Shown here: positions 42,554 to 52,181 of the stretch, one piece after another | Layout of the letters: each line of letters opens with the position of its first letter | Numbering within the stretch: position 1 is the first letter of the stretch | Source of the DNA: JAALLB01 sp017643495 | GTDB lineage: Bacteria; Pseudomonadota; Alphaproteobacteria; Rhizobiales; Rhizobiaceae | DNA: 64,000 bases | Assembly: GCA_965216105.1 (NCBI GenBank) | Contig: OZ244147.1 | Span: 2,542,001-2,606,000, forward strand | Reading direction: 5' to 3' | The notes under the pieces: generated by a model | Seen by the model: only the letters and a program-made list of their open reading frames with translations | What the model was told of the DNA's origin: nothing | The model's database searches: none | Translations under genes and position numbers: made by a program

Positions 42554-45474
42554 GAGCTCTCAGAACCTGTTGCTAGTGCCATTTCCAATACCCGTGCGAC
42601 ATGCAGTGCCTCTCTTCCAGCGCCGCCATGAATCTGGTGACGACAGGATGTTCCGTCAGCAACAACAATGGCTTCCCCATTCTTGCGAACTGCCGGTAGC
42701 AAATCAAGTTCGGCCATTTTCAGCGATACTTCGTGGGTATCAATACCATATCCGAATGAACCTGCCATGCCGCAACAGCTAGTCTCCACGGTTTCCACAC
42801 TCGTGCCAGGGATCAAAGAAAGGGTTTTCTCGATATCCGAGACCACATCAAATGCCTTCTGGTGGCAATGACCATGCAGCAGCAGTTTTTCGGCTGGTGC
42901 CTGCAATGGCAGGTTGAATTTTCCCTGCCCATGCTGATCAACGATGTATTCTTCCAGCATCATGGCTTGCTTGGATAGTGCATCTGCCTCCTTGCCAGGC
43001 AGCAAGCCCGGGATTTCATCCCTCAAAGTGAGCAGACAACTGGGTTCAAGCCCAATAACCGGAAGCCCCTTCCTTACAAAAGGCATGAGGCTGTCAACAA
43101 GACGCTTTGCTTCTTTCCGTGCTTCATTAACCAGCCCGGCGGACAGAAAGGTTCGGCCACAACACAGGGGACGGCCACCATCAGATGGCTTGGCGACAGC
43201 CAGGGAATGACCGGCAGCTTGCAGCACTGTTACGCCGGCACGAAGATTTTCCGGCTCAAAATAGCGGTTGAAGCAGTCTGCAAGAAATACGGCATCCGGC
43301 TCGCGGTTCTCGGCAACTTCATCATTTCGAAACGGGTGCACAGACCAGCGTGGCAGTTTCCGGCTTGCTGTCATGCCGGTTGGTTTCTCAAGCAGCCTGG
43401 CCAGGCCAGGGAGATCATCCCGGGCATTCATCAGCCAGGGAAGCCGCGACGCAAAGGGCCCGTATCTTGGCAAATATCCTACAAGCCTGTTGTGCAGTGA
43501 AATGCCGTGTTTTGTGGCACGTGCAGCGAGAACCTCAATCTTCATTCGGGCCATGTCGACACCGGTCGGACATTCCCGTTTACAGCCCTTGCATGAAACA
43601 CAAAGTTTCATGGTTTCCGCCATATCATCAGAGGTCAGGGAATCTTCGCCCAACTGTCCGGAAATGGCGAGCCTCAACGTGTTTGCGCGGCCACGGGTCA
43701 GGTCACGTTCATTGCGCGTAACACGATAGGAAGGGCACATGGTGCCTCCCTTCAGTTTTCGGCAGGCACCATTGTTGTTGCACATCTCAACCGCGCCCTG
43801 AAAGCCTCCTGCCGCACCCGGCCAGGCAGACCAATCCAGCCTGGTTTCAAAATCCCTGACCTGGTAACCCGGCTGGTACCGGAACAGCGTTCGGTCATCC
43901 ATTTTGGGGGGCGAAACAATCTTGCCGGGGTTGAACAGGCCAGCGGGATCCATTTCCCGTTTCACGGTTTCAAAAGCAGCCACCATCTTGCTGCCGAACA
44001 TCGGTTCGTGAAATTCCGAACGGACGATACCGTCGCCATGCTCTCCAGAGTGCGATCCCTTGTATTTGCGAACCAGTTCAAATGCCTCTTCCGCAATTGC
44101 GCGCATGGTATTTACGTCTTTTTCCTGACGCAGATTGAGAACGGGTCTTACATGAAGGCAGCCGACCGAAGCATGGGCATACCACGTACCTTTTGTTCCG
44201 TGCTTTTCGAATATGTCTGTAAGACCCGATGTATATTCCGCCAGATCCGGCAACTCGACTGCGCAATCCTCAACGAAGGAGACCGGCTTTCCCTCGCTTT
44301 TCATTGACATCATGATGTTCAGGCCAGACTTGCGCATCTCGGTTACGGAAGTCTGGGCTTTACCCTCTGCAAGTCGAACCACTCCGCCCCAGTTTTCTCC
44401 GCTTCCCTTCCATGAGAAACCAAGATCGCCCATGGTTTCTTCAAGAAGCTGAAGTTTTCTTTCATTCTCCGCATCGTTTTCCTCCGAAAACTCCACAAGG
44501 AGCAATGCTGCCGGGTCTCCCCGAACATAAGCTTCAACAGTTGGTCGGAAGATGTCGATTTCGCGCGCGAGTGCGATCATGGTAGCATCTATCAGCTCGA
44601 CACCCATCACACCCAGCTTGACCAGATGCTGCGTCGCATCCATTGCAGAGTAAAACGTTGGGAAGTGGCACATGCCAACAACCTTGCGCTCCACCAGCGG
44701 GGAAAGCTTGAGTTCAATTGCCGTCGAATAGCCAAGCGTCCCTTCAGAGCCAACCAGCAAATGTGCCAGGTTCTGCGGCTTTGCCGAAGGTACAAGGGCA
44801 TCAATATTATATCCCCCTACCCGCCGCATCACATTTGGAAAGCGCTTTTCCACTTCGTCTGCAGTTTCTCTGCCCAATTCAAGAAGCTTCTCAACGAGTG
44901 GGTCGGATGAGTTGACACCCGGCTCGAGCAAGCTGAATTTCCGCCTGTCTCCGTTCGCCAGTATTGCCTCAATTGACATCACGTTATCGCGCATGATCCC
45001 GTAGCGGACGGAACGGCCACCACAAGAATTGTTTCCGGTCATTCCTCCGATAGTCGCCCGGGAGGCTGTGGAAACATCGACAGGAAACCAAAGGCCATGT
45101 TGCTTGAGAGCACGGTTCAATTCATCCAGAACTATACCGGGTTCCACGACACAACGCCGGTTTTCCACATCCAGTTCGAGAATTTTGTTCAGGTATTTGG
45201 TGTTGTCCAGAACAAGGGAGTGATTGACTGTTTGTCCGCATTGCGACGTTCCTCCTCCCCTGGGCAAAATCGTCATACCCTCTTCGCGCGCCGCAGCGAT
45301 ACAGGCCTCTACATCCGAGACTGAGCGCGGCGTCACGGCCCCGACCGGCATCATCTGGTAGAATGATGCATCAGTGGCATAGCGTCCCCGCGAAAATCCG
45401 TCGAACAGAACTTCTCCTTCAACTTCCCTCGCCAGTCGGCGTTCAAATCCGGGGTTTGCGATGGTTACCATCAA
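42550..45474 (-). CDS. FAD/Fe-S D-2-hydroxyacid dehydrogenase, YdiJ-like
   Basis: 974 residues. N-terminal FAD-binding type 4 domain (PRGGGTSQCGQ, TIGGMTGNNSCGGRSVRYG), FAD-oxidase C domain (about 250-520) with GSHSGEHGDGIVRSEF, then a [4Fe-4S] ferredoxin domain (CVSCKGCKRECPTGVDMARMK) and a C-terminal CCG-type heterodisulfide-reductase-like domain (LCCGRTF, SCCGMAGSFGY). YdiJ-type enzymes oxidise D-2-hydroxyglutarate or D-lactate and feed the respiratory chain. Start codon ATG-ATG with a weak ribosome site (GGAA). Confidence 0.92.
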   Translation of the reverse strand: MMVTIANPGFERRLAREVEGEVLFDGFSRGRYATDASFYQMMPVGAVTPRSVSDVEACIAAAREEGMTILPRGGGTSQCGQTVNHSLVLDNTKYLNKILELDVENRRCVVEPGIVLDELNRALKQHGLWFPVDVSTASRATIGGMTGNNSCGGRSVRYGIMRDNVMSIEAILANGDRRKFSLLEPGVNSSDPLVEKLLELGRETADEVEKRFPNVMRRVGGYNIDALVPSAKPQNLAHLLVGSEGTLGYSTAIELKLSPLVERKVVGMCHFPTFYSAMDATQHLVKLGVMGVELIDATMIALAREIDIFRPTVEAYVRGDPAALLLVEFSEENDAENERKLQLLEETMGDLGFSWKGSGENWGGVVRLAEGKAQTSVTEMRKSGLNIMMSMKSEGKPVSFVEDCAVELPDLAEYTSGLTDIFEKHGTKGTWYAHASVGCLHVRPVLNLRQEKDVNTMRAIAEEAFELVRKYKGSHSGEHGDGIVRSEFHEPMFGSKMVAAFETVKREMDPAGLFNPGKIVSPPKMDDRTLFRYQPGYQVRDFETRLDWSAWPGAAGGFQGAVEMCNNNGACRKLKGGTMCPSYRVTRNERDLTRGRANTLRLAISGQLGEDSLTSDDMAETMKLCVSCKGCKRECPTGVDMARMKIEVLAARATKHGISLHNRLVGYLPRYGPFASRLPWLMNARDDLPGLARLLEKPTGMTASRKLPRWSVHPFRNDEVAENREPDAVFLADCFNRYFEPENLRAGVTVLQAAGHSLAVAKPSDGGRPLCCGRTFLSAGLVNEARKEAKRLVDSLMPFVRKGLPVIGLEPSCLLTLRDEIPGLLPGKEADALSKQAMMLEEYIVDQHGQGKFNLPLQAPAEKLLLHGHCHQKAFDVVSDIEKTLSLIPGTSVETVETSCCGMAGSFGYGIDTHEVSLKMAELDLLPAVRKNGEAIVVADGTSCRHQIHGGAGREALHVARVLEMALATGSESS

Positions 45475-45493
45475 AAATTTTCCGCTTTTCTGC

Positions 45494-45522
45494 TTGACGT
45501 AATTATGAATTCAAAATTAAAT
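45494..45522 (+). promoter_or_regulatory. Candidate promoter with overlapping 18-base palindrome
   Basis: TTGACG (45494-45499), 17 bases, TTAAAT (45517-45522). The spacer and -10 region are covered by AATTATGAATTCAAAATT (45501-45518), which is symmetrical at 16 of 18 positions. A repressor bound here would block RNA polymerase. It lies between the divergent dehydrogenase/GntR operon and the aminotransferase/TRAP genes. Confidence 0.5.
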
Positions 45523-45539
45523 ATGCAGAAGGGAGGAGA

Positions 45540-45560
45540 ATGTTGCAACTGTTTTTCTAA
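45540..45560 (+). other. Possible six-codon leader peptide
   Basis: ATG TTG CAA CTG TTT TTC TAA preceded by a near-perfect ribosome site GGGAGGAGA, stronger than that of the following gene. It ends 41 bases before the aminotransferase start. CTCCC just after it could pair with GGGAG of the ribosome site. May be a translated leader or chance. Confidence 0.35.
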
Positions 45561-45601
45561 TCTCCCGTACTGGCTGAAAAAAGCATTACAGAGGATATTG
45601 G

Positions 45602-46777
45602 ATGAGACAGGCAGGGCGACATTTTTTGCAAATTCCAGGACCAAGTGCAGTCCCGGATCGCATATTGAGTGCTATATCCCGGCAAACAATTGATCACCGG
45701 GGGCCTGACTTCGCTAAAGTCGGACTAAAGGCGCTGAATGGTATCAAGACCATTTTCAAGACCGAGAGCAATGTCTTCATATACCCTGCTTCCGGCACGG
45801 GTGCCTGGGAAGCAGCATTGGTCAATGTGCTGTCACCAGATGACCGGGTCCTGATGTTTGAGACAGGTCATTTTGCAACCTTGTGGAAAAAACTGGCTGA
45901 AAAAGTTGGCATTCGCCCCGAGTTTATCGAAGGCGACTGGCGTGGCGGAGCTGATCCGGACAAGATTGAAGCTTATCTTTCCGAAGATAAGAACCATGAG
46001 ATCAAGGCAGTGTGCGTGGTGCATAACGAAACCTCCACAGGGTCGGTTTCACCAATTGCAGCCATTCGCAAGGCGATGGACAATGCCGGTCACCCTGCCC
46101 TTCTCATGGTTGATACAATTTCCGGCCTGGCTTCAATTGACTTCTGCCACGACGAATGGGGAGTAGATGTCACCGTATCAGGCTCACAAAAAGGCCTGAT
46201 GTTGCCGCCCGGCCTTTCTTTCAATGCGGCCAGCGAAAAGGCGATTGCAGCAAACAAGAAAGCCAAACTCAAGAGAAGCTACTGGGATTGGGAAGACATG
46301 ATCGGTCCGAATGAAACCGGCTACTTTCCCTACACTCCGGCGACCAACCTTCTTTACGGCCTTAATGAAGCGGTGGACATGCTGCATGAAGAGGGCCTTG
46401 ATAATGTGTTTGCACGCCATGCAAGACACGGTGTTGCCGCGCGCGCGGCTGTGCGGGCATGGGGGCTTGAGGTTCTGTGTGCGCAGCAAGGCCAGGAGAG
46501 CGGTGTACTTACCGCAGTCATGATGCCGGAAGGGCATAGTGCAGACGAATTTCGGGCGACAACGCTCAAACATTTTGACATGTCGCTTGGAAACGGCCTT
46601 TCCAAGATTGCCGACAAGGTCTTTCGTATAGGACACCTTGGCGACTTCAATGACCTGATGCTCATAGGCACTCTTTCCGGAGTGGAAATGGGGCTGGCAA
46701 AGGCTGACGTTCCACACAAGGCTGGAGGTGTGGCAGCAGCGATGGAACATCTCAAGACAGCATCATCAGGAGCTTGA
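45602..46777 (+). CDS. Class V aminotransferase, serine/alanine-glyoxylate type
   Basis: 391 residues. LQIPGPSAVPDRIL at the start, TIDHRGPDFAKV, VDTISGLASIDF and the PLP lysine in SGSQKGLMLPPG all match the SgaA/AGXT group. Reaction: amino transfer from serine or alanine to glyoxylate. It heads the genes of the second TRAP system, 47 bases before the DctP start. Whether it acts on the imported compound is unknown; alternatives include other 2-oxo acid acceptors. Confidence 0.9.
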   Translation: MRQAGRHFLQIPGPSAVPDRILSAISRQTIDHRGPDFAKVGLKALNGIKTIFKTESNVFIYPASGTGAWEAALVNVLSPDDRVLMFETGHFATLWKKLAEKVGIRPEFIEGDWRGGADPDKIEAYLSEDKNHEIKAVCVVHNETSTGSVSPIAAIRKAMDNAGHPALLMVDTISGLASIDFCHDEWGVDVTVSGSQKGLMLPPGLSFNAASEKAIAANKKAKLKRSYWDWEDMIGPNETGYFPYTPATNLLYGLNEAVDMLHEEGLDNVFARHARHGVAARAAVRAWGLEVLCAQQGQESGVLTAVMMPEGHSADEFRATTLKHFDMSLGNGLSKIADKVFRIGHLGDFNDLMLIGTLSGVEMGLAKADVPHKAGGVAAAMEHLKTASSGA

Positions 46778-46824
46778 TACAAACAGAGTAACGCGTTCAA
46801 CAAACCACAGTGGAGGAGAATATT

Positions 46825-47805
46825 ATGGGAATTAAGACAAAACTATTGTGCTCAGTAGCAGGACTACTGATGGCCACTCAGGCAAATGCTGATGAGCTAA
46901 GCCTGAAGTTCGGCCATGTCGGCGCGCCGGGATCCCTTTTTGAAGCAAGTGCAAACGAGTTTGCAAAATGCTCCAATGAAGCGCTCTCGGGAAAGGCAAA
47001 AGTCCAGACTTTCGGCTCATCCCAGCTTGGCAAAGACAAAGAGCTTCTGCAAAAGCTGAAACTCGGCCAAATCACCTTTTCCCTTCCGTCTTCAGTCATG
47101 TCATCGGTTTCGGATGAGTTTGGCGTTTTCGAAATGCCTTACATCATCAAGGACCGCGATCACATGAAGCGTGTCCAGGCGGAACTCGGCGACACTTTCC
47201 AGAAAGCAGCTCAAGCCAAAGGCTACCGGATTCTGGGATATTTCGAAAATGGCTTCCGCCACATCACAAACAATGTCCGGGCGGTCGAGAAACCGGAAGA
47301 CCTTGCAGGCGTGAAATTGCGTACGCCAAAAGGTGCCTGGCGCGTAAAAATGTTCAAGCTTTACGGTGCCAATCCGACACCGATGGCATTTTCCGAAGTC
47401 TTCACTGCATTGCAGACCGGTGTGATTGATGGGCAGGAGAATCCTTACGCCCAGATTGCCTCTGCCAAGTTCCAGGAAGTGCAGAAATACCTGTCCATCA
47501 CCGGACACGTCTACACGCCAGCCTACGTGCTTGTTTCCGACAAGCATTTCGCCAAGCTTCCCGAGGATGTCCAGGCAGGGCTTGAGAAGTGTGCCGCAGA
47601 TACACAAGACTTTGTCTACGAAACTGCCGCACGTCTGGAAGAAGAGCTTCTGGAAGTCATCAAGTCGGCAGGTGTTGAGGTAAACAACGCCGATAACGAT
47701 GCGTTCATTGAAGCATCGAAGCCGATTTACGACGAATTCTCTGAAAGCGTTGAAGGCGGCAAGGAACTGGTGGAAACTGTTCAGCGGCTCGCCACGGGCT
47801 CCTGA
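46825..47805 (+). CDS. TRAP solute-binding protein, second system
   Basis: 326 residues from the ATG at 46825, preceded by GGAGGAG. Signal peptide (1-22, ending ANA). DctP-type core with GVKLRTPKGAWRVKMFKLYG (ligand Arg) and ALQTGVIDGQENPY. Ligand probably an organic acid; the downstream CoA-transferase and crotonase suggest one that is activated to a CoA ester. Confidence 0.92.
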   Translation: MGIKTKLLCSVAGLLMATQANADELSLKFGHVGAPGSLFEASANEFAKCSNEALSGKAKVQTFGSSQLGKDKELLQKLKLGQITFSLPSSVMSSVSDEFGVFEMPYIIKDRDHMKRVQAELGDTFQKAAQAKGYRILGYFENGFRHITNNVRAVEKPEDLAGVKLRTPKGAWRVKMFKLYGANPTPMAFSEVFTALQTGVIDGQENPYAQIASAKFQEVQKYLSITGHVYTPAYVLVSDKHFAKLPEDVQAGLEKCAADTQDFVYETAARLEEELLEVIKSAGVEVNNADNDAFIEASKPIYDEFSESVEGGKELVETVQRLATGS

Positions 47806-47814
47806 CAAACAGCC

Positions 47815-47843
47815 TGCCGGGGGGAATCTCCCTCTCCCCGGCA
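47815..47843 (+). terminator. Hairpin between DctP and DctQ genes, second TRAP system
   Basis: TGCCGGGG / CCCCGGCA, 8-base stem, 13-base loop, then AAATTTATT. Ten bases after the DctP stop. Probably an intra-operon attenuator or mRNA 3' stabiliser that gives more binding protein than membrane subunits. Confidence 0.6.
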
Positions 47844-47908
47844 AATTTATTGCCCAATCCCGGTTCCAATGTCCGGCATGCCCGGACTGTCTTTAGGTAC
47901 AAACCTGC

Positions 47909-48484
47909 ATGTTCTCGTCACTTAGCAAAATTCTTGAATCGGTTCTGGAATGGATCGTGATTACCTTGATGATTGTATTGACCACTATCGTCATCGTGGC
48001 TGTATTGTTTCGTATTTTTGGAAACTCGTTATCCTGGTACGATGAAGTCGCCGCAATTTGCCTTGCATGGGTTACATATTTCGGAGCTGGTCTGGCTGCG
48101 CTGAAACGAAGGCATATCGGGTTTGACAGTGTACTTCTCGCGATTCCGATGCCGGGGCGGATGGTTGCCGTGACGATTGCGGAAATCGTGGTTCTGGGAT
48201 TTTTCCTGGTACTGGCATGGGCCGGGCTGGAAGTGCTTGCCGTGCTTGAAGGTGACTATCTGGTTTCGCTGACATGGGTACCCATCCAGTTTACCCAGTC
48301 GATCATACCCATCGGTGCCATCCTGTTCATCATATGCGAATTACTCAGCCTGCCGGATTACTGGCGAACAACTGCTGCCGGCATTTCCCTGGAGCATGCA
48401 GAGATCGAGGAAGAGGTCGAAAACGAACTCAAAAACGCCAGTGAAATGGAAGCCGCCAAACTGAAGGCCAGCTCGGAGAAATAA
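47909..48484 (+). CDS. TRAP small membrane subunit, second system
   Basis: 191 residues with four membrane segments and the DctQ motif WYDEVAAICLAWVTYFGAG and KRRHIGFD. It has an unusually long charged C-terminal tail (about residues 157-191, Glu/Lys-rich, probably cytoplasmic). One base before the DctM start. Confidence 0.9.
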   Translation: MFSSLSKILESVLEWIVITLMIVLTTIVIVAVLFRIFGNSLSWYDEVAAICLAWVTYFGAGLAALKRRHIGFDSVLLAIPMPGRMVAVTIAEIVVLGFFLVLAWAGLEVLAVLEGDYLVSLTWVPIQFTQSIIPIGAILFIICELLSLPDYWRTTAAGISLEHAEIEEEVENELKNASEMEAAKLKASSEK

Positions 48485-48485
48485 C

Positions 48486-49766
48486 ATGCTCATGTTCCTG
48501 ATATTCATTTCACTGCTGGTAATGATCTGCATAAATGTGCCGATCGCCATTGCACTGGCAGTTTCTGCCGTGCTCGGCCTGCTCGCTTTTGAAGGCACAT
48601 CCAGTGTCGTGACTGTTGCCCTCGACATGTATGATGGTTCAACCAAGTTTTCGCTGATCGCCATTCCAATGTTCGTTTTGGCAGGCGCCATCATGAATGC
48701 CGGAGGGGTAACAGACCGCCTGATCAATTTCGTGTCCGCCATTATCGGCTTCGTACGCGGCGGGCTGGCCATGGTAAATATCGGCGTCTCACTGTTTTTT
48801 GCGGAAATATCCGGATCAGCTGTGGCGGATGTCGCCGCAATGGGATCAATTCTCATTCCGCAAATGAAGAAACGGGGATATAGCGGGCCACTGGCAGCAG
48901 CTGTCACGTCGTCTTCCGCGTCTCTTGCGATCATCATCCCCCCATCAATTCCGATGATCCTGTATGCCACCTCCGCCAATACTTCGGTCGAGCAGTTGTT
49001 CGTTGCGGGTATCGTACCGGGCTTGCTTGGTGCAGCAGGCCTGATGGCTGTCGCATACGGATTTGCGCGGCGTTACAACCTTCCGGTTGAAGAAGCCTTC
49101 AACTGGCCGCGCCTTGGTTCAACATTCATGGATGCCCTGCCGGCCTTCTCACTTCCGGTTATTATTCTGGGCGGCATCTTCGGCGGTTATGTTACCGCAA
49201 CCGAAGCAGCAGGACTTGCGGTAATAGCTGCATGCCTTGTGGGCCTTTGGTACAACCAGATGAACTTTGCCCACCTGAAGCGGGCAATGCTGGATGGCGG
49301 CATGCAAACAGCCGTTGTTATGGTGCTTGTCGCGGCTTCCGTTGTCATGGGCGGCTTCCTTACCCGTGCCCAGGTTCCCCAGGAACTGGCAGCAGGCATT
49401 CTGGAAATCACCAACAACCAGTGGTTAATCCTGCTTATCCTGAATTTCCTGTTCCTGATCATCGGCTTCTTCCTTCACTCAGCAGCAGCAATCATTCTTG
49501 TTGTGCCGATTGTCATACCGCTTATCCAGGCAGCCGGAATCGATCCCGTTCATTTCGGCCTTGTTGTAACCCTCAACCTCGCAATCGGTCAGCAAACCCC
49601 ACCAGTTGCAAGCGTGTTGATTACTTCATGTGCCGTGGCCAGGGCCAATATCTGGGATGTTTCGAAGGTCAACGTGTATTTTGTGGCAGTTCTGCTCGCA
49701 GTGCTGATGCTGTGCACTTATGTGCCATCGGTTCCCCTGTTCCTGGTTGAGTATTTCTACCGTTAA
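48486..49766 (+). CDS. TRAP large membrane subunit, second system
   Basis: 426 residues, about 12 helices. DctM motifs GGLAMVNIGVSLFFAEISGS and AIIIPPSIPMILYA are present. Completes the second TRAP transporter. Followed after 15 bases by the crotonase gene. Confidence 0.93.
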   Translation: MLMFLIFISLLVMICINVPIAIALAVSAVLGLLAFEGTSSVVTVALDMYDGSTKFSLIAIPMFVLAGAIMNAGGVTDRLINFVSAIIGFVRGGLAMVNIGVSLFFAEISGSAVADVAAMGSILIPQMKKRGYSGPLAAAVTSSSASLAIIIPPSIPMILYATSANTSVEQLFVAGIVPGLLGAAGLMAVAYGFARRYNLPVEEAFNWPRLGSTFMDALPAFSLPVIILGGIFGGYVTATEAAGLAVIAACLVGLWYNQMNFAHLKRAMLDGGMQTAVVMVLVAASVVMGGFLTRAQVPQELAAGILEITNNQWLILLILNFLFLIIGFFLHSAAAIILVVPIVIPLIQAAGIDPVHFGLVVTLNLAIGQQTPPVASVLITSCAVARANIWDVSKVNVYFVAVLLAVLMLCTYVPSVPLFLVEYFYR

Positions 49767-49781
49767 TCACTGGAGTGCGAA

Positions 49782-50558
49782 GTGACGGAAATCATCCACG
49801 AAGTTCGCGGGTCTACCGCCCATATCATCTTGAACAGGCCAGAGCAGCGTAATGCCCTTACGTTCGGCATGTATGAAAAGATTGCCGAGATATGCGGCAA
49901 TATAGAATTGGGTGGAAAGGTGAGAAGCGTCATCTTTTCGGGAGCCGGAGAAAAAGCCTTTGCTGCCGGAACCGACATGTCTCAGTTCCGCGATTTCTCC
50001 ACCCCACAGGATTCGATCAATTATGAAGAAACAATGGACCGAATTCTGGAAACCATTGAAAAGTGCCCGGTACCGACGATTGCAGCGATGAATGGTGCAT
50101 GTACCGGTGGTGGAGCTGCAATAGCTGCAGCCTGCGATCTGCGCATCTGCGACAACCGGCTGAAGTTCGGCTTTCCCATAGCAAGAACGCTTGGAAACTG
50201 CCTCTCTACCGGAAACCTCAACAGGATGTCTGCCCTGCTAGGGATGGGCCGGACACGTGAAGTCATCTTTACAGCACGCCTGATCGAGGCGGAAGAAGCC
50301 TTGCAAATCGGATTGGTGTCCGAAGTTTTGCCGGATGCTGGCGCCTGCCTGGAACGGGCTGGTGAAATCGCAGAAACCATGGCCGGGCACGCCCCCATTA
50401 CCTTGCGGGCAACGAAGGAAGGCCTGCGACGCCTGCGTACTCAAGGTCCGGATGCAGATGGTACGGATCTCGTGGTGGAAAGCTACATGAGTGAGGATTT
50501 CAAGGAAGGAATTGAAGCTTTCCTTGGCAAGCGCAAACCTGAATGGAAAGGCAAGTAG
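49782..50558 (+). CDS. Enoyl-CoA hydratase/isomerase superfamily protein without hydratase glutamates
   Basis: 258 residues, GTG start with GGAG. Crotonase fold with oxyanion holes (AAGTDMSQF and NGACTGGGAA). In hydratases a Glu follows GGGC and a second Glu sits in FGxPE; here these are GGGAA and FGFPIAR, so both catalytic glutamates are missing. A simple enoyl-CoA hydratase activity is therefore unlikely; isomerase, thioesterase or dehalogenase chemistry of the superfamily is possible. Next gene is a CoA-transferase, 3 bases away. Confidence 0.85.
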   Translation: MTEIIHEVRGSTAHIILNRPEQRNALTFGMYEKIAEICGNIELGGKVRSVIFSGAGEKAFAAGTDMSQFRDFSTPQDSINYEETMDRILETIEKCPVPTIAAMNGACTGGGAAIAAACDLRICDNRLKFGFPIARTLGNCLSTGNLNRMSALLGMGRTREVIFTARLIEAEEALQIGLVSEVLPDAGACLERAGEIAETMAGHAPITLRATKEGLRRLRTQGPDADGTDLVVESYMSEDFKEGIEAFLGKRKPEWKGK

Positions 50559-50561
50559 CAA

Positions 50562-51749
50562 ATGAATGGCCCCCTCGCTGGATGCAAGGTTATTGAACTG
50601 GCGCATATCATGGCTGGTCCGGTTTGCGGACTGATGCTCGCCGATATGGGCGCGGATGTCATAAAGGTGGAGAAAGCCAACGGAGATGACAGCCGGCGGT
50701 TTGTGCCACCCGAGATAGAAGGGGAGAGTGCGGCCTACATGATGATGAACCGCAACAAGCGGGGAATTGTTCTTGACCTGAAATCCGATGACGGAAAAGA
50801 GGCTTTGCGTACCCTGATCAGGGACGCAGATGTCCTGATCGAGAATTACCGAATGGGTACGATGGAAAAGCTGGGTCTTGGCTATGAAGAGTTGCGCAAG
50901 GAAAATCCCGGCCTTGTCTATGCAGAGATTTCCGGGTTCGGGAGAACCGGACCTTATGCCGAACGCGGTGGCTTTGATCTTGTAGCACAGGGAATGTCCG
51001 GTTTGATGTCGATCACGGGGGAAGGACCGGGCCGTCAACCAGTCAAGGTGGGCGCACCTGTTTCCGACATCACCGCAGGAATTCTGGCTGCAATGGGTGT
51101 GGCCGCCGCCTATGCACACAAGCTCAAAACAGGAGAAGGACAAAAAGTCGATACTTCCCTTTTTGAAGCCGGCATCATTCATACCTATTGGCAGTCTGCC
51201 ATTGCATTTGCGACCGGCACTCCGCCCGGCCCAATGGGATCAGCACACCCTCTCAACGCGCCCTATCAGGCTTTCAAGACTTCAGATGGCTGGATAAACA
51301 TAGGAGCCGCCAACCAGAAAAACTGGGAAAAACTGATCGAACTCACCGGAGCAGAAGCCCTTGGCAAGGATCCCCGCTTTTCCATCAATGCGGACAGAAT
51401 AACGCGCAGGGTTGAGCTTGAAGATGAACTGAACAAGGTGTTTTCAACCAGAACGACCGATGAATGGCTGGAAATCTTTGATAAAGGCGGGCTTCCTTCA
51501 GGCCCTGTACTCAGCATCACCGAGATGCACGAAAATCCGCAGACCATCGCCCGGAACATGGTACCGGAAGTCAATCATCCTGTTGCAGGCAAGATCAAGA
51601 CGATTGGTCTTCCGGTCAAATTCTCACACACACCAGGTGAAGTACGTTCGGCAGCTCCCACGCTTGGCCAACATACCGTCGATGTGCTTGTCGAAGCCGG
51701 GTATGATGAAGCAAAAGCCCGCCAAATAGCAGGGGCAACAAAAGGCTGA
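50562..51749 (+). CDS. Class III (CaiB/Frc family) CoA-transferase
   Basis: 395 residues. Starts MNGPLAGCKVIELAHIMAGP, with GADVIKVE and NRNKRGIVLDLK of the family. The nucleophilic Asp is D169 in GAPVSDITAG, at the same number as in formyl-CoA transferase. Moves CoA between carboxylates such as oxalate, carnitine or succinate types. Probably activates the acid brought in by the second TRAP system. Confidence 0.92.
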   Translation: MNGPLAGCKVIELAHIMAGPVCGLMLADMGADVIKVEKANGDDSRRFVPPEIEGESAAYMMMNRNKRGIVLDLKSDDGKEALRTLIRDADVLIENYRMGTMEKLGLGYEELRKENPGLVYAEISGFGRTGPYAERGGFDLVAQGMSGLMSITGEGPGRQPVKVGAPVSDITAGILAAMGVAAAYAHKLKTGEGQKVDTSLFEAGIIHTYWQSAIAFATGTPPGPMGSAHPLNAPYQAFKTSDGWINIGAANQKNWEKLIELTGAEALGKDPRFSINADRITRRVELEDELNKVFSTRTTDEWLEIFDKGGLPSGPVLSITEMHENPQTIARNMVPEVNHPVAGKIKTIGLPVKFSHTPGEVRSAAPTLGQHTVDVLVEAGYDEAKARQIAGATKG

Positions 51750-51751
51750 TC

Positions 51752-52177
51752 ATGAAACTGACACTGGAACTTGCATTCGAGTTGATTGCTGCGGCACGGG
51801 AAAAAGCAAGGGAAATGAACTTGAAGCCGCTTACCCTGGCTGTTCTTGACGAAGGCGGCCACCTGAAAGCTCTTGCCCGGGAAGATGGTACAAGCACCTT
51901 GAGGGCGGAAATTGCGCAGGGCAAGGCGCGGGGAGCAATTGCAATGGGTCTCGGTTCGCGTGCGCTTTTCAGGCGCGCACAGGAACAACCCTATTTCATT
52001 CAGGCCATGAACAATCTGGCTGACGGCTCACTTGTTCCTGTACCCGGTGGCGTCCTGATCAGAAAGGACGGCGAAATCATCGGGGCACTGGGCATTACCG
52101 GTGACAGTTCGGACAATGATGAAGCTTGCGCCGTTCATGCCATCGAGCGTGCCGGTTTGACGGCTGATGCGGGATGA
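51752..52177 (+). CDS. GlcG/HbpS-like heme-degrading or cofactor-binding protein
   Basis: 141 residues. LAVLDEGGHLKALAREDG, SRALFRRAQEQPYF and PVPGGVLIRKDGEIIGALGITG are GlcG signatures. The family is often found next to glycolate/hydroxyacid and TRAP genes, with unknown role. Two bases after the CoA-transferase and convergent with matR. Confidence 0.85.
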   Translation: MKLTLELAFELIAAAREKAREMNLKPLTLAVLDEGGHLKALAREDGTSTLRAEIAQGKARGAIAMGLGSRALFRRAQEQPYFIQAMNNLADGSLVPVPGGVLIRKDGEIIGALGITGDSSDNDEACAVHAIERAGLTADAG

Positions 52178-52181
52178 AGGC

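Noticed and set aside
45505..45693. Alternative 62-codon frame over the aminotransferase start
   Set aside because: No family similarity; it runs out of frame into a gene with clear class V motifs. Only its region is kept as a regulatory area.
50238..51182. Open frame of 314 codons on the minus strand
   Set aside because: Antisense to the crotonase and CoA-transferase genes with clear family motifs; the translated product shows no domain.
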